From Oegoconia quadripuncta (Eukaryota; Arthropoda; Insecta; Lepidoptera; Autostichidae): DNA of 64,000 bases. A program made the position numbers and the translations under genes. Within the stretch, counting starts at the first letter, position 1. Each line of letters starts with the position of its first letter. The notes under the pieces were generated by a model. The model had not been told where the DNA came from. It searched no databases and saw only the letters and a program-made list of their open reading frames with translations. Shown here in pieces: positions 52,320 through 62,982 of this stretch. Location: positions 16,460,618-16,524,617 of the forward strand of contig OX438759.1 in assembly GCA_949316235.1 (NCBI GenBank), given 5' to 3'.

Positions 52320-52895
52320 ACTTAAGGTATCTTGCGAGTCGATGGCGAATAATCTCACGCGACAAAAAAATGGTTGCTATGGAGGCGCACGAGCAGCGGA
52401 ACCGCGCACCGTATTGTGCATGGTGTAGGATCCCCCAAAATCGGATTACGAAATATTGAGATACCTACATCCGGACAAAAGTCTTTGATCAGCGTGTGTT
52501 GCCAGTGATGACATATGGAACTGAAACGTGGTCGCTCACTATGTGCCTCAATTAAGAAGGCTCAAGGTCACCCAAAGGTCAATGGAGAGAGCTATGCTCG
52601 GTGTCTCCCTGCGGGATCGAATCAGAAATGAGGAGATCGCAGGAGAACCAAGGTGGACTATATAACCTGAAGAATTGCCAAACTTAAGTGGCAGTGGCAA
52701 GGGCACATTACCCGTAGGACCGACGTCCGTTGGGGCGGAAAGGTTTTCGAGTGGGGCCCACGCACCTGAAGACGCAGCATGGGCAGGGTCCCAGGTGGGC
52801 CGATTGGTAAAGATCGCCGGAAACCGCTGGTTGCAGGCAGCGCAGGACCGATCGTTGTGGAGACTTTTAGGGGAGGCTTTTGTACAGCAGTCAAA
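52320..52895 (+). mobile_element. RTE-like LINE, C-terminal third
   Basis: Shifting frames read KVFDQRVLPVMTYGTETWSL, QRSMERAMLGVSLRDRIRN, IAKLKWQWQGHITRRTD, VRWGGKVFEWGPRT and GNRWLQAAQDRSLWRLLGE then AFVQQ. These are the ordered motifs after the catalytic core of RTE-type reverse transcriptases (VLPVxTYGxETW, AMLGVSLxDRxRN, KWxWAGH, DRxxWR). At least two frameshifts and one stop make it inactive. The minus ORFs 52548-52910 are shadows. Confidence 0.8.
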
Positions 52896-52899
52896 CCAA

Positions 52900-53530
52900 A
52901 TCAAAATCAAATAAAAAATATTTATTTCATAGGATAAAAATTATCACTTGAAAACGTCAAATTTTTTACATATTATTAACATTATTGCTCATTCGCAAAG
53001 CAGATTCCACAGAGAAGAACGAGCAAGAAACTCAAGGGTTGCTGTTTTAAATTGTTACCCAACACAATTATATTATATTGTATAATTAGATATTATATTG
53101 TATAATTAGACTGAATATCGGCGAGCGGTCTATGTCCGTGCTTGCTTATCATCCAGATAGTCAGAAATTTTATAATAGCCTTTGGTAAATAATGTCTGTT
53201 TTATGATGGTTTTGAATTTATTTAAAAGTAAATTTTGAATGTCCACTGAAACCTTATTATAAAAGCGTATACATTGCCCCTTAAATGACTTAGTGACTTT
53301 GTGTAAACGGCTGACATGAACAGCAAGTTTATTTTTATATCTGGTATTAACATCATGTATATCACTATTTTTCTTAAACGATTCTAGATTTTTTTTTATA
53401 TACATTAAGTTTTCGTAAACATATTGCGATGCTAATGTTAATATATTAATTTCTTTAAATTTATTCCTAAGAGACACTCTGGGGCCCAGTTTGTAAATCG
53501 CGCGAACCGCTCGTAAAGTGGCCGTCTTTC
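52900..53530 (-). mobile_element. jockey-like LINE 3' end, longest coding part
   Basis: Minus strand, coding from about 53530 down to 53130: AVRAIYKLGPRVSLRNKFKE, INILTLASQYVYENLMYIKK, KSFKGQCIRFYNKVSVDIQN and KGYYKISDYLDDKQ. It is open throughout. This region follows the RT core in jockey/CR1-type ORFs. The 3' UTR and the TTATTTGATTTTGATTTGG tail reach 52900, directly abutting the RTE remnant. Confidence 0.8.
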
Positions 53531-53899
53531 GGTTGATCACGATGATAATCCGGACTAAGATTGGATATACACACACAAATACATAACACACGTCCTTTTT
53601 TATCGGGGATTAAAAAGAACAAGAAAAAGATAGAGTTCTCCATTATACAACTGTAATATTATTCTAAAACTAAAGTAACAAACAAACTACTAAATTGAAT
53701 TTTAACTCTGTATAGTCACTTATACCAATCTGGTGGAAAATATGACGAGAATGCACTTCTGCATGTATATCGCTGGAACAGTGCCAGCGTGGGGCAGTTT
53801 CAATAAATAACATTGGAATACCTAACACTTTCAAGGTTCCTTTAATATAATTATATTGCTATTGTGACAATGCACCATATATGATGTACAATAAGTGTG
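53531..53899. other. Unassigned DNA
   Basis: Nothing recognisable. Confidence 0.4.
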
Positions 53900-54175
53900 A
53901 CCCGTATGGAAAGCTCTCAACAGCGACGACTGCGTACCGGAGTCGGTAGATGCCTAGAGAACATGTCCAAGACGAACGATACCCGGTTCTTGTGCCGTGA
54001 TACATCTCAAACTATGAGGCATCTCCTATGCTGCCCTGCGTGTCCCGACACTTGTACGCTACAGGACCTCTATGATGCCACAGAAAATATACGCGCGATA
54101 ATGTACGCGTGGCCACATTCTGTTCCTCAAGAATTTGATGTTTTTGCCATCGACTCACTAAGAAGAAGACAATGA
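53900..54175 (+). mobile_element. Non-LTR LINE C-terminal end
   Basis: Open to the stop at 54173-54175: RRLRTGVGRCLENMSKTND, SQTMRHLLCCPACPDTCTLQ, DLYDATENIRAIM, PQEFDVFAIDSLRRRQ. The first Cys pair of the terminal motif is altered (FLCRDTS). The end matches 18920-18960 at DNA level. Confidence 0.7.
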
Positions 54176-54186
54176 GTAAGGTGGGA

Positions 54187-54420
54187 TTTTTTTTTAATGG
54201 TTAACTGGATACGCGTTTGACGACAATCTCACCTGATGGTAAGTGACGATGTGGCCGAAGATGAAGCACGCGATCTCAGTAGTTGCCTATTCACCCTGCT
54301 CTTGAAAATCCCAAGGTTGTAGGATTCAGGAAAGACTGACGCCGGAAGGGAGTTCCGTGCCTTGGCTGTTCGCATCATGAATGAAGAGTCCATTATGGAT
54401 GACTAGCGGGACTTTACCGC
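54187..54420 (-). mobile_element. LINE K 3' end
   Basis: T-run, GTTAACTGGATACGCGTTTG, CACCTGATGGTAAGTGACGA, TGTGGCCGAAGATGAAGC, CCTATTCACCCTGCTCTTGA, AAATCCCAAGGTTGTAGG, CCGGAAGGGAGTTCCGTGCC. On the minus strand this ends FKSRVNRQLLRSRASSS-like. The best copy of its type here. Confidence 0.72.
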
Positions 54421-55002
54421 TGGGGTGTGCCCTAGTCACGCGAGCTAAAACCCAAGCCCCCTTTATTACCATTTTGTTACAGGTATTGCTAGAACCAGAT
54501 TTAAACAACTCCAAGAGATACCTTGATGGACTTCTATTACACCTACAATTGCCTTTTATTTGACTCGTCTTCGCGCTCTCGTCACTCTTCAGACAGCAGG
54601 ACCTCCGTGATAAAAGCTGCAGCAGCCACCCATTTTCTTCGCTGCAGCATTTATTCAATCATGCTGTCCATGGACAGCGGTGTACTAAGGAGGAAAGGGA
54701 GTCTCTGTCGACCATCTTTGAATTCTGGGCACACAAACTGGGTATCTCCTTCGTGGAAGAATCAGTAGTCGAGTCTGCCTTTCCAGTAATAAAACCCTTT
54801 AGGCACGTTAGCCTATCCAATTAGAAATGAGACCGTGATGAATAGGTACACAAAGTTTTTTTTTTTTTTTTTTTTTTTTTTTATGATTGACTGGATGGAA
54901 GTGGAATTCAGCTATATTAATAACGCAAAAAAAATGTAAATAGTGACAAATAGTGCCCAGAGGAAAAAAATTGTGCCGCTGTAGTTTAAGAGTTATTCAA
55001 TA
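54421..55002. other. Unassigned, with a coding-like patch and long T-run
   Basis: A plus frame near 54655-54835 reads HGQRCTKEERESLSTIFEFW, AHKLGISFVEESVVESAF, PVIKPFRHVSLSN and stop; it looks protein-like but I cannot place it. A T-run of about 28 with ATGATTGACTGGATGG (54857-54898) is another LINE K tail start. Confidence 0.4.
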
Positions 55003-55234
55003 CTAGCTTCCGCCCGCGGCTTCGCCTGCGTGGAATAACTTTATCGCGTAAATTTGTTTATCCCGCAGGAAGTACTCAATTAATCGAGATAGAAAATATC
55101 CTATGTTTTAATCCAGGGTATATTCTACCTTTTCACCAAATTTTATCCATATCCGTTGATCCATTTCGCCGGGATTGAGCAAAAAACAAACAAATAAATA
55201 AACAAACATCCAGCCTTTCATATTTATAATATTA
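55003..55234 (-). mobile_element. Helitron-like element, copy 1
   Basis: CTAG at the left followed by CCGCCCGCGGCTTCGCCTGCG (hairpin next to CTAG on the minus strand), ending at the right with TTTATAATATTA. Non-autonomous, about 230 bp. Confidence 0.6.
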
Positions 55235-55404
55235 CTAGCTCTTCGCCCGCGGCTTCGCTTGTGTGGAAGAACTGTATCGCGGAAATTTGTTCATCCCGCA
55301 GGTACTACTCTTTGTCGGGATAAAAAATATCCTATGTTTTAATCTAGGGCATGCTGTACATATATACGCAATTTCAGCTAATCGCATTTATAATATTAGT
55401 TAGC
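55235..55404 (-). mobile_element. Helitron-like element, copy 2, adjacent
   Basis: The same terminal structure (CTAG, CGCCCGCGGCTTCGCTTGTG) and ATTTATAATATTAG at the right. It starts one base after copy 1, so the two are head-to-tail. About 60 bp shorter. Confidence 0.6.
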
Positions 55405-55667
55405 TTATAATTTAATTTAAAAAAAAACTGTGCAAAAATAGTGCTACCAAATTTGTTTGTTATACTTAAAAGATACCCGCCAGTTTTTGGCTACTTTTCT
55501 GTGGTAAGTGATGCATTTTTTTACAACATAAATCAGCATTTGATACGACAGGTCGCGAACGAAGTCGGTGTATGACTGAGTTTCCATTGGTTCCAAACTC
55601 ACGTTTTAGCACCAACGAAGTGGTGCCATTTTATATGTTCAACGACCCGGTCCATACGCAGTATTAT

Positions 55668-55960
55668 ATAGATAGATAGATAAGCATTTATTTGCATCCA
55701 TGCACACACACATAACAAATTTTACATATAAAAAATACAACTAAAACAATAAAACACAAGTACAGAAACAACAAATATTATGTGTGTGCCGCAGTATACA
55801 AAAAGGCTACAGCTCTGTGTATGGATTTGCCAGAGGCGGGCAAAACACTGGTATTCTGCTGAAACCTTAGGGTTGGTCGTGGGACAAATGGAATTTTGAA
55901 ATGTGTTTGGTGTTATCAAATTAAAACTATCGTTATTGGTAAATGAATATTGTGTAAGAT
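55668..55960 (-). mobile_element. Retroelement H 3' end
   Basis: TAGATAGATAGATAAGCATT tail, ATGTGTGTGCCGCAGTATAC as at 9187-9350, then a minus frame FNLITPNTFQNSICPTTNP that may be the ORF end. Confidence 0.55.
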
Positions 55961-56006
55961 TTTCCCGTAACATACATAACCGTAACATAGAAGTCTATGA
56001 CACAAA

Positions 56007-56162
56007 TAATTTTTTTTGTATACATATTATAAATGAAAACATATATAACTCGGGTACACAACGTATCCGTATTTATCATACAAACATATGCCCCTAGCGC
56101 GATTCGAACTCGTGCCGGTTTGTTCTAGCAGTCAGGTTTTAAATCACTACACCAAACAGCTC
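56007..56162 (-). mobile_element. SINE B, head half
   Basis: Box A TGGTGTAGTGATTTAAAACC (damaged), box B AGTTCGAATCG, body to the A-run. 3' half absent. Confidence 0.78.
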
Positions 56163-56574
56163 TTAGTTTACGTAACTTCTTCGGTATCGTTATCGATTAC
56201 GTTGACCAATGAGAAACCATCAAAGTGCCGAGCGAGCGTTGAGCCAACCAATCACATGTCAGAATGTAACCGATGACGATAACGATTAAATGATATAATA
56301 GAACCCCAGGTAGTTAGTCGATTTAAGATTGAATGAATTAAAAATATCCAATTCAAATTTGCAAACCTAATTGTACATATATAAATTTCGTAAACATTAA
56401 GCTTCGATCCATTAACCTCTGTGCATGGGGTCGTTAGGTTAAAGCTTTATGCAAAGTACATAAATTACTTAAATTATTTCTCGCTTTGTTCTCCGCGTTT
56501 CATTTAGGCTGGCTTTACTGTAGCGGCAAAATATTTTGTTAACAAATACGAAGTATACAGAATGTTTGGAGTGA
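56163..56574. other. Unassigned DNA
   Basis: ATCGTTATCG (56187) and CGATAACGAT (56277) are a short inverted pair. No gene. Confidence 0.4.
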
Positions 56575-56895
56575 GTCAAATCAAATGCTTTATTTTGTAG
56601 GTACACAGAGTACGATTTAATTTTACATTTTTAAAGCTACTGCTTGTTCCAAAGGCAATTTTCTCCTGAGAAGAACAAGCAAGAAACTTGAGAGGTTGCT
56701 CTTTAAAAAAAAGGTTTTTATATTACAAAATTATTAATTCTTATTTTATATTATAATACTATTTCACTTTTAAAATTGAAATAGCCTGGCTATGCGAACG
56801 AGCTGGTTATGTCCATGAATGTTTATCATCTAAATAATTTGATATTTTATAATATGCTTTCTTAATAAGTTTCTGTTTTATAGTATCTTTGTGAT
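56575..56895 (-). mobile_element. jockey-like LINE 3' end
   Basis: TCAAATCAAATGCTTTATTTTG tail side, UTR with AAGTTTCTTGCTTGTTCTTC, coding end KQKLIKKAYYKISNYLDDKH. It breaks off at ACAAAGATACTATA and joins GATTTGATTTTGG, another copy of the same tail, so two LINE ends abut. Confidence 0.75.
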
Positions 56896-57004
56896 TTGAT
56901 TTTGGAGGATTCTCCTTTCTCTTCATTCTAATACCTAAGAAATCCAAATTCAAAACTCGATTTATTTCATATGATATATGTCTATGTGGTATCGTCAAGT
57001 AAAA

Positions 57005-57440
57005 ATAATAGAACCAATCCATCTCTTCCCGTGGGTGTCATAAAAGGCAACTATGGGATTTTACACCAATATTACCACAGCCAGTAAGCCTGGCTAGCTA
57101 CCACCATTTTATTTAAGAAAACAGCTATGTTAATAGCATGATTATGTTCCGGTTGTCTGAGATAAGATAGTCCCCCAAATATGATGGGATTACCGAGTCA
57201 GTCAGTCTTTCAAGGCGTCAACCTTGGGATCTTCAAGAGCAGAGTGAATAGGCATTTACCGGGATCGCGTGCTTCATCTTCGACCACATCGTCACTTTCC
57301 ATCAGGTGAGATTGTGGATCCAGTCAATCATAAAAAAAAAACCCCTACCCGTAATGGGCAGTATCGTGGACTTCTTCCTCATTATAAGAGGGAAGGCCTA
57401 AATCCCTCCAGTGGAATGATTCCGGGCTGAGATGTTGATG
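57005..57440 (+). mobile_element. Cluster of retroelement fragments
   Basis: 57005-57070: CATCTCTTCCCGTGGGTGTC tail repeat. 57086-57207: SINE A middle (GCCTGGCTAGCTACCACC to GGGATTACCGAGTCAGTC). 57208-57345: LINE K end on the plus strand (CCTTGGGATCTTCAAGAGCA, GTGAATAGGCATTTACCGGG, ACCACATCGTCACTTTCC, A9). 57371-57440: SINE C 3' end (GAGGGAAGGCCTAAATCCCT, GGCTGAGATGTTGATGA). Confidence 0.7.
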
Positions 57441-57503
57441 AACCAACCAAGTGTACTGTAATTCTGAAACCGTATACGAAAATAAACCGTACCTGTAGGC
57501 GGA

Positions 57504-57573
57504 CGCCGACACCGATCGGTGTCCAAAATACTTTTATACCTTCAACACTCGCGAACACCGATCGGTGTCGGCG
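57504..57573. repeat. Inverted pair of palindromic motifs
   Basis: CGCCGACACCGATCGGTGT (57504-57522) and its exact complement (57555-57573) with a 32-bp loop. Each arm itself contains the palindrome ACACCGATCGGTGT. Confidence 0.95.
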
Positions 57574-57599
57574 GTACACCCGACTTTCAACTCTCAATT

Positions 57600-59217
57600 G
57601 TAATGATTATAGAGTTCCAATTCCTTTGGACTGTGTTTGAACTTGTTCTCTATTAAATTCCGCATCCAATAATGTGCGCCATGTCATGTTAGCTATGATA
57701 TTTAGTCTGTATTTGCGAAAATATTTTTTTTCTCTGTGGGTGGGAGTATAGGCATAGAATTCCAACTACTCTTTTTTATTAGAACAGGCTTAGGAACCTG
57801 GCCATAGAGCTTCCAATTCTCATAACAATTTATTGAATTACCCGTTTTTTTAAGAAAAACATGAAATAAATCTGTACTTTCCGTAAAAATACCAATTATA
57901 TCGTGGATATAGGTATACCTACATATTACAACTCGTAACATTTTTCTGATTTTTTGTATTATAGCTGTAGTAGTGTTCATTCATTATAATATATCCATAG
58001 ATAATATATTCCCGTAGCTGTAGCTTTTCACAGATTACAAATACACCCAGTAGAAGAGTATCTATAAACGTTTTTAACACCGCAGGTATTTTCGAAAATT
58101 TGACAGGCGCGCCGAGATACTTGACCCGCGGAATTATAAAAAGGAAAGAGAGGACACAGAGGTTAATCACTATAGGGCAATCATTCGCGCTTTGACTGTA
58201 GCTTATGTCACGGAAAATCAAAAGCTGACTGCAAATAATGTATCGGCAATTTTTTGTCACCTCCAACTTAGTTAAAACCTCCATAATGTTCGCTCACTGT
58301 TTCATGAAGCAGGGTGATCGATCTAGCGTGTCACGAATCAATCTCTCGTAGTCAGGCTAAGCGGCGTTCACTTAATTAATTGCCTACTTTTTATATGATG
58401 ACAAGTAAAAAATCTTCGTTCTTTGTTGTTTTAACCCTAGTAATAATAATCAACATGATAGTACTACGTTTAACCTGAATACCGGTATAAATTAATAATA
58501 ATGAAGATCTTTCGACATACATTTTGACGACTTTTCGATTAGTGTCAGAAATGTATCACAAATTACTCGGCCACAGAGTTTGTTGTTAATTCATATATTT
58601 ACTGCATTACACATGTCATAGTTACAATACATAGCTAAGTACTAACATACACGTGTACCTTGTCAGGCATAGCAATATGGAGGAAAGGGATATCTATGTT
58701 ATTAATGTCGTTTCAATTACAAATAGTTATAATTTTTATGAAGCTACATATGTATGTTGCAAGTTCAAAGAAAGTGCTCCAATTCCACAGTCAATCGACA
58801 ATGAACAAATAATAGCAAATTGAAAGTACACCCTATCCTATTTCAACGAATATAATAAGATGTCAATAATATTAATAATGGCATGCATAATTCTATTTTA
58901 GAATGTCAATTAAATTAATAATATCATGCGTAGGTAACTTTCCTCTATATCTCTATTTCTATGTATGCAATTTTATCTTTAATTACTTTGAGAATATTAT
59001 ATAACACTGTCATTATTAAATTTATGGTTTCACAAATCATCATAATATCAGCCGAAAGACGTCCACTGCTGGATAAAGGCCTCCTCCAAAGATCTCCACA
59101 ATAAAAAAAAATATGTTTCAAAAATAATCATTGCTAAATAGATATTATGCGAATACTCGTAAATTAGTCTGTTTTGACATTGAAAATCATCGTCATCATA
59201 TCAACTACTCAACATAT
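57600..59217. other. Mostly unique AT-rich DNA
   Basis: Minus ORFs of 92 and 121 codons (57702-57980, 57919-58284) overlap in different frames and match nothing. CAGCCGAAAGACGTCCACTG at 59050 with CTGGATAAAGGCCTCC and a short A-run is a retroelement tail fragment common in Lepidoptera. Confidence 0.4.
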
Positions 59218-59239
59218 AACGATCGGTGGGTGTAGTATA

Positions 59240-60068
59240 CAGGGCGTCCCAAAGTTATGGGACATGAAGGGGAAGTACCTTAAATATCGTAGATAGTGAA
59301 TTTTGCTCAAAGAAGACTTTATGTTATTTTTAAAAGTTAGTAATTCTGCATTCATAGATTTTCTAAAAATTATTTGCTTCGGCTGGGAATCGAACCGACT
59401 CAAATGTGAAAAAAAAACACCCTACTTTTATGATGCCAATCGAAAGAATAGCTAAAAAATAATAACTCTGCCTAAGTAACATAGTATTTTAAAAGAAAGG
59501 AACAACATAAAATGATTAGATTTCTTCTTTTGGGGATACGTGAAAGATATGCTATACAAAAAGCGATACGAGAACGTAGGCGAGTTGCAAACAGAATTGT
59601 GCCATATCACATCGAGTGTTCACCATAAAATGATTAGAAAATCAACAGGCAGCGGGCTCATTAAAAGATTGGCGATTTGCGTAAGACAAGAGGGATCACA
59701 TTTTGAGCATTTAATTAATTAATTTACAAAAAAATACCTACTTAATTGACTACGGCAGTTTCATGTATGTTTTTTATTTGATTAAAATGATTAATTTCAC
59801 GTTGTTCCTTTCTTTTAAAATACTATGTTACTTAGGCAGAGTTATTATTTTTTAGCTATTCTTTCGATTGGCATCATAAAAGTAGGGTGTTTTTTTTTTC
59901 ACATTTGAGTCGGTTCGATTCCCAGCCGAAGCAAATAATTTTTAGAAAATCTATGAATGCAGAATTACTAACTTTTAAAAATAACATAAAGTCTTCTTTG
60001 AGCAAAATTCACTATCTACGATATTTAAGGTACTTCCCCTTCATGTCCCATAACTTTGGGACGCCCTG
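59240..60068 (+). mobile_element. Tc1-like element with 267/268-bp inverted ends
   Basis: Left arm 59240-59506 and right arm 59801-60068 are complementary with, as far as I can see, only a one-base difference in an A-run. Ends CAGGGCGTCCCAAAGTTATG; TA on both sides (59238-59239, 60069-60070). The 294-bp centre holds the last part of a transposase. It is an internally deleted, probably recently active derivative. Confidence 0.9.
59516..59722 (+). pseudogene. Tc1/mariner-type transposase C-terminus
   Basis: From TTA at 59516 it reads LDFFFWGYVKDMLYKKRYEN then VGELQTELCHI and ends GSHFEHLIN before TAA. (L/P)LDFFLWG(Y/H)(V/L)K is the block holding the last acidic residue region of IS630-Tc1-mariner transposases in insects, and HxEHL is the usual end. 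The first two catalytic acids and the DNA-binding domain are absent. The frame opens directly from the left inverted repeat, showing that the upstream coding region was deleted. Confidence 0.72.
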
Positions 60069-60258
60069 TATAGTGGCCCTGTCAGCGAAACCAATGGTTG
60101 CGGGTTCGGATTCCGCGACTGGTAAATTTTTTTTTATCTTAAGTGATGTTTATATAAATATTTATGTATGTTTATCCGTTACCTAGTATCCAAAGCATAA
60201 ACTTCGCTTAGTTTGGGACTAGATGATTGGTGGAAGTCTCGGAAATATTTATTTATTT

Positions 60259-60500
60259 GACGGCCTGTTTGGTATACCAAAAGGTTGCGGGTTCGAATCC
60301 CGCTGGGGCATGTGTTTGTGTGATGAATACGGACATGTGTACCCGAGTTATGGATGTTTTCATTTATAATAAGTATTTATTTACAAAAAAAATATTGTAG
60401 TATATCAACCATCTGGTATCCACAACACAAGTCTATGGTTGCTTAGTGTGGAACTAGATGGCGCTGTGTGTATGTATAAGGATATTTTATTTTTTATTTA
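60259..60500 (+). mobile_element. SINE B
   Basis: GACGGCCTGTTTGGTATACC (box A region with 20 bp lost), box B GGTTCGAATCC, full body, GGAACTAGATGGCGCTGTG, T-rich end. Confidence 0.85.
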
Positions 60501-60502
60501 TA

Positions 60503-60559
60503 CACAAAGCACCATGTATTTCCACATTGAGCAACTAGACTTGTATTATGGATACCAGA
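60503..60559 (-). mobile_element. SINE B 3' fragment, inverted to neighbour
   Basis: ACACAAAGCACCATGTATTTCC, AGCAACTAGACTTGTATTATG and GGATACCAG on the minus strand. It lies tail-to-tail with the preceding B copy. Confidence 0.65.
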
Positions 60560-61177
60560 ATATGGTTACATACAATCACACTCAGACCTAATTATCACAT
60601 CAATTATCACACCTAAGTAAACTCAACTAGTTTACGAGTGGTATTCGACCAAATTATAACATGTAGTCGGACCCATAAAAAATGAATAGAAAACGAAACC
60701 GATTAAGTGCAAAAATAACTTTGTATTTCAAAATGTATACTCTATGTACGGAACTTGATTAATTGCCCCTCAGTTGAAGCCATATTATAACGCATTACAT
60801 TGAATTTGATGTCTTTGATATTTTTCTCGGAATGTGAGGCTAAAGAGATTGAGGTCGTTTACGTAACTTTTTCAATCACAAGCTATAATCAACTCTGTAA
60901 CAGGCAATCCATACAAGTGTAAGAAATATTACTATACATTGAAAATTTCGAAAACCACAGATATAACAAGCGATTATACCTTCCAGATAAATCAAACCGT
61001 GTTATATATTCGAAACGGATTAACCGATTTTCGAACCGCTAAGATTATATAAAAAATATTAGAAAAAATATTTGAAAACATATAAAAATAAATTTAAGAA
61101 CAGGCTGTATGGCTCAGTCCCATTGCCTAACCTTTGCTGGGATAAATTAAAAGAACAACAACAACAGCACCCCGTAA
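60560..61177. other. Unassigned AT-rich DNA
   Basis: Nothing recognisable. Confidence 0.45.
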
Positions 61178-61997
61178 GGCTATATTAGGCTTTTTGGCGG
61201 GAACTCGGCGAGTGAAGTAGCATTTTTCTTTATAGGTCTTAAAATTTGTGCATTCTAACTTTTGAAGCTTAATAATGGCAGAATATTGTGCAGCAAACGT
61301 TAGTGTTGGTGTACAGGTGAAGGGAAGTGTAAATTAAAGTGCGTAACGGAGCTTTCGGGTTCCCACAAGAAGCCGCCAAAATCTTTTGTAAAGCATTCTG
61401 CCACTTTACTGAAGAATGACTTGACCGTGACTAGACTCTGTATACGACGAATTACTTGTTTTGATTGAGACTGACCTATAAACTGAAGAAATAAGATAAA
61501 TAAAAATTTTCACTCGAAACTGGCAGTAATGTCCCTCGACAATGAGGTTGACTGGTTGCCATCCTCAAAAATAAGAAGAAGAAGAAGAAGGCTATATTAG
61601 GCTTTTTGGCGGGAACTCCGCGAGTGAAGTAGCATTTTTCTTTATAAGTCTTATAATTTGTGCATTCTAACTTTTGAAGCTTAATAATGGCAGAATATTG
61701 TGCAGCAAACGTTAGTGTTGGTGTACAGGTGAAGGGAAGTGTAAATTAAAGTGCGTAACGGAGCTTTCGGGTTCCCACAAGAAGCCGCCAAAATCTTTTG
61801 TAAAGCATTCTGCCACTTTACTGAAGAATGACTTGACCGTGACTAGACTCTGTATACGACGAATTACTTGTTTTGATTGAGACTGAGCTATAAACTGAAG
61901 AAATAAGATAAATAAAAATTTTCACTCGAAACTGGCAGTAATGTCCCTCGACAATGAGGTTGACTGGTTGCCATCCTCAAAAATAAGAAGAAGAAGG
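61178..61997. repeat. Tandem duplication, 412-bp unit, two copies
   Basis: GGCTATATTAGGCTTTTTGG starts at 61178 and 61590; a third start (GGCTATATTAGATAATG) at about 61996 is cut off. The copies differ at only a handful of positions plus the length of the (GAA)n at their ends. Each contains an ATG opening 20 codons (MAEYCAANVSVGVQVKGSVN) and a segment AAGCCGCCAAAATCTTTTG also seen near 38090. Slippage or unequal exchange at (GAA)n is likely. Confidence 0.95.
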
Positions 61998-62029
61998 CTA
62001 TATTAGATAATGTTTGATTTTTATCTTTA

Positions 62030-62310
62030 AGCAATTTATGTTTAGTACTGTCCGAATGAAATCGGAAGCTCTTGACATTGGGCTCCACTGAAAACCAGCG
62101 CTGTAGCATATGCTGAGATGGAGACCATTTTTTCAAAATCACTCACCACATTTCAAAATCCCCCTATTTTCTGTATATTGTTGTAATTTTTTTGTTTAAC
62201 TAATATTCAAATTATTGTAATTTATTGTTCAAATTCTAATCATAAAAATTATTGTATATTATTTTGCGCAATAAAGAGTATTTGTATTGTATTGTATTAT
62301 AAATGCGAAA
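62030..62310 (+). mobile_element. Retroposon E-like end
   Basis: GGGCTCCACTGAAAACCAGC, later TTTTGCGCAATAAAGAGTAT and (TTGTA)n, then ATTATAAATGCGAAAGTTTT, the 5' end pattern of a Lepidopteran Helitron, at 62298. Confidence 0.5.
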
Positions 62311-62724
62311 GTTTTAATTTTTTAATTTTTTTTTTATGATTGACTGGATTGGGAATTTTCTCAATTTAAAAGGTGAGTCACATAAAGATTTTGATTAAGA
62401 GGGTTAATTCTATCCAGTGGTGCCCTCATTGGATAAATTAATAATTGCTGTATTTGGGCAGTCAGTGATTGGCAGTCTGAATCGCTTGGATGGCGATTAT
62501 GCGCGTTTTAGCACCACGTACTTAACTTACAACAGAACCTCGTGCATGTCTGTTTTCTTTCAAATTGTAATTTCCTTATAACTTTTTAAAATGGCGCTCA
62601 CAAAGCGACACTTATGTTGTGTTAACTTTTGTACCTCGCCGGGACTCGAAGCGGCAATCTCCGGTTTGTAAACACTGAGCCACAGTAATATGGTGTTGGT
62701 ACGTAAAAATAATGGAATCATCTC
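62311..62724. other. Unassigned DNA
   Basis: TTTTTTTTATGATTGACTGGATTGGG at 62328 is a LINE K tail start. GGGACTCGAAGCGGCAATC near 62640 is a lone box-B-like SINE scrap. No gene. Confidence 0.4.
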
Positions 62725-62950
62725 ATCTCTTTCCGTGGCTATCGTAAAGGCGAGTAGGGGACTTTCCATAAAAATCTAGACTTGCACATTTTAACGATTG
62801 GCTCATCCCCAGTCATGTGTGCATGTTTGTATATTTCGAAACGTGAACCGTGGATGTTGTATTTAACTTTGAATGTTTGGGTTTGGGATGTCTCTGACCA
62901 CCCCATTTGGGATGAGGGTCGTGACATTATACATATATGTATGTAATATT
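62725..62950 (+). mobile_element. Tail repeat, most complete copy
   Basis: CATCTCTTTCCGTGGCTATCG, CTTGCACATTTTAACGATTG, GGCTCATCCCCAGTCATG, TTTCGAAACGTGAACCGTGG, GTCTCTGACCACCCCATTTG and GTGACATTATACATATATGT. Parts recur at 18855, 26520, 26945, 41135 and 57005. Confidence 0.6.
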
Positions 62951-62982
62951 ACGTTATTGTTCGCTATTAAAAATATCCGCCG

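Larger units (their letters stand above)
59218..60255 (+). mobile_element. SINE D split by a Tc1-like element
   Basis: Left scrap 59218-59239 (GATCGGTGGGTGTAGTA) and right part 60069-60255 (TAGTGGCCCTGTCAGCGAAACC, box B GGTTCGGATTC, ATCCGTTACCTAGTATCC, GGGACTAGATGATTGG). The insert lies within box A. Confidence 0.85.

Noticed and set aside
52548..52910. 120-codon minus ORF
   Set aside because: It is antisense to an RTE-like LINE coding region that has recognisable motifs on the plus strand.
61178..61997. Long terminal repeats of an LTR retrotransposon
   Set aside because: The copies are directly adjacent with no internal region, no TG...CA ends and no target duplication.
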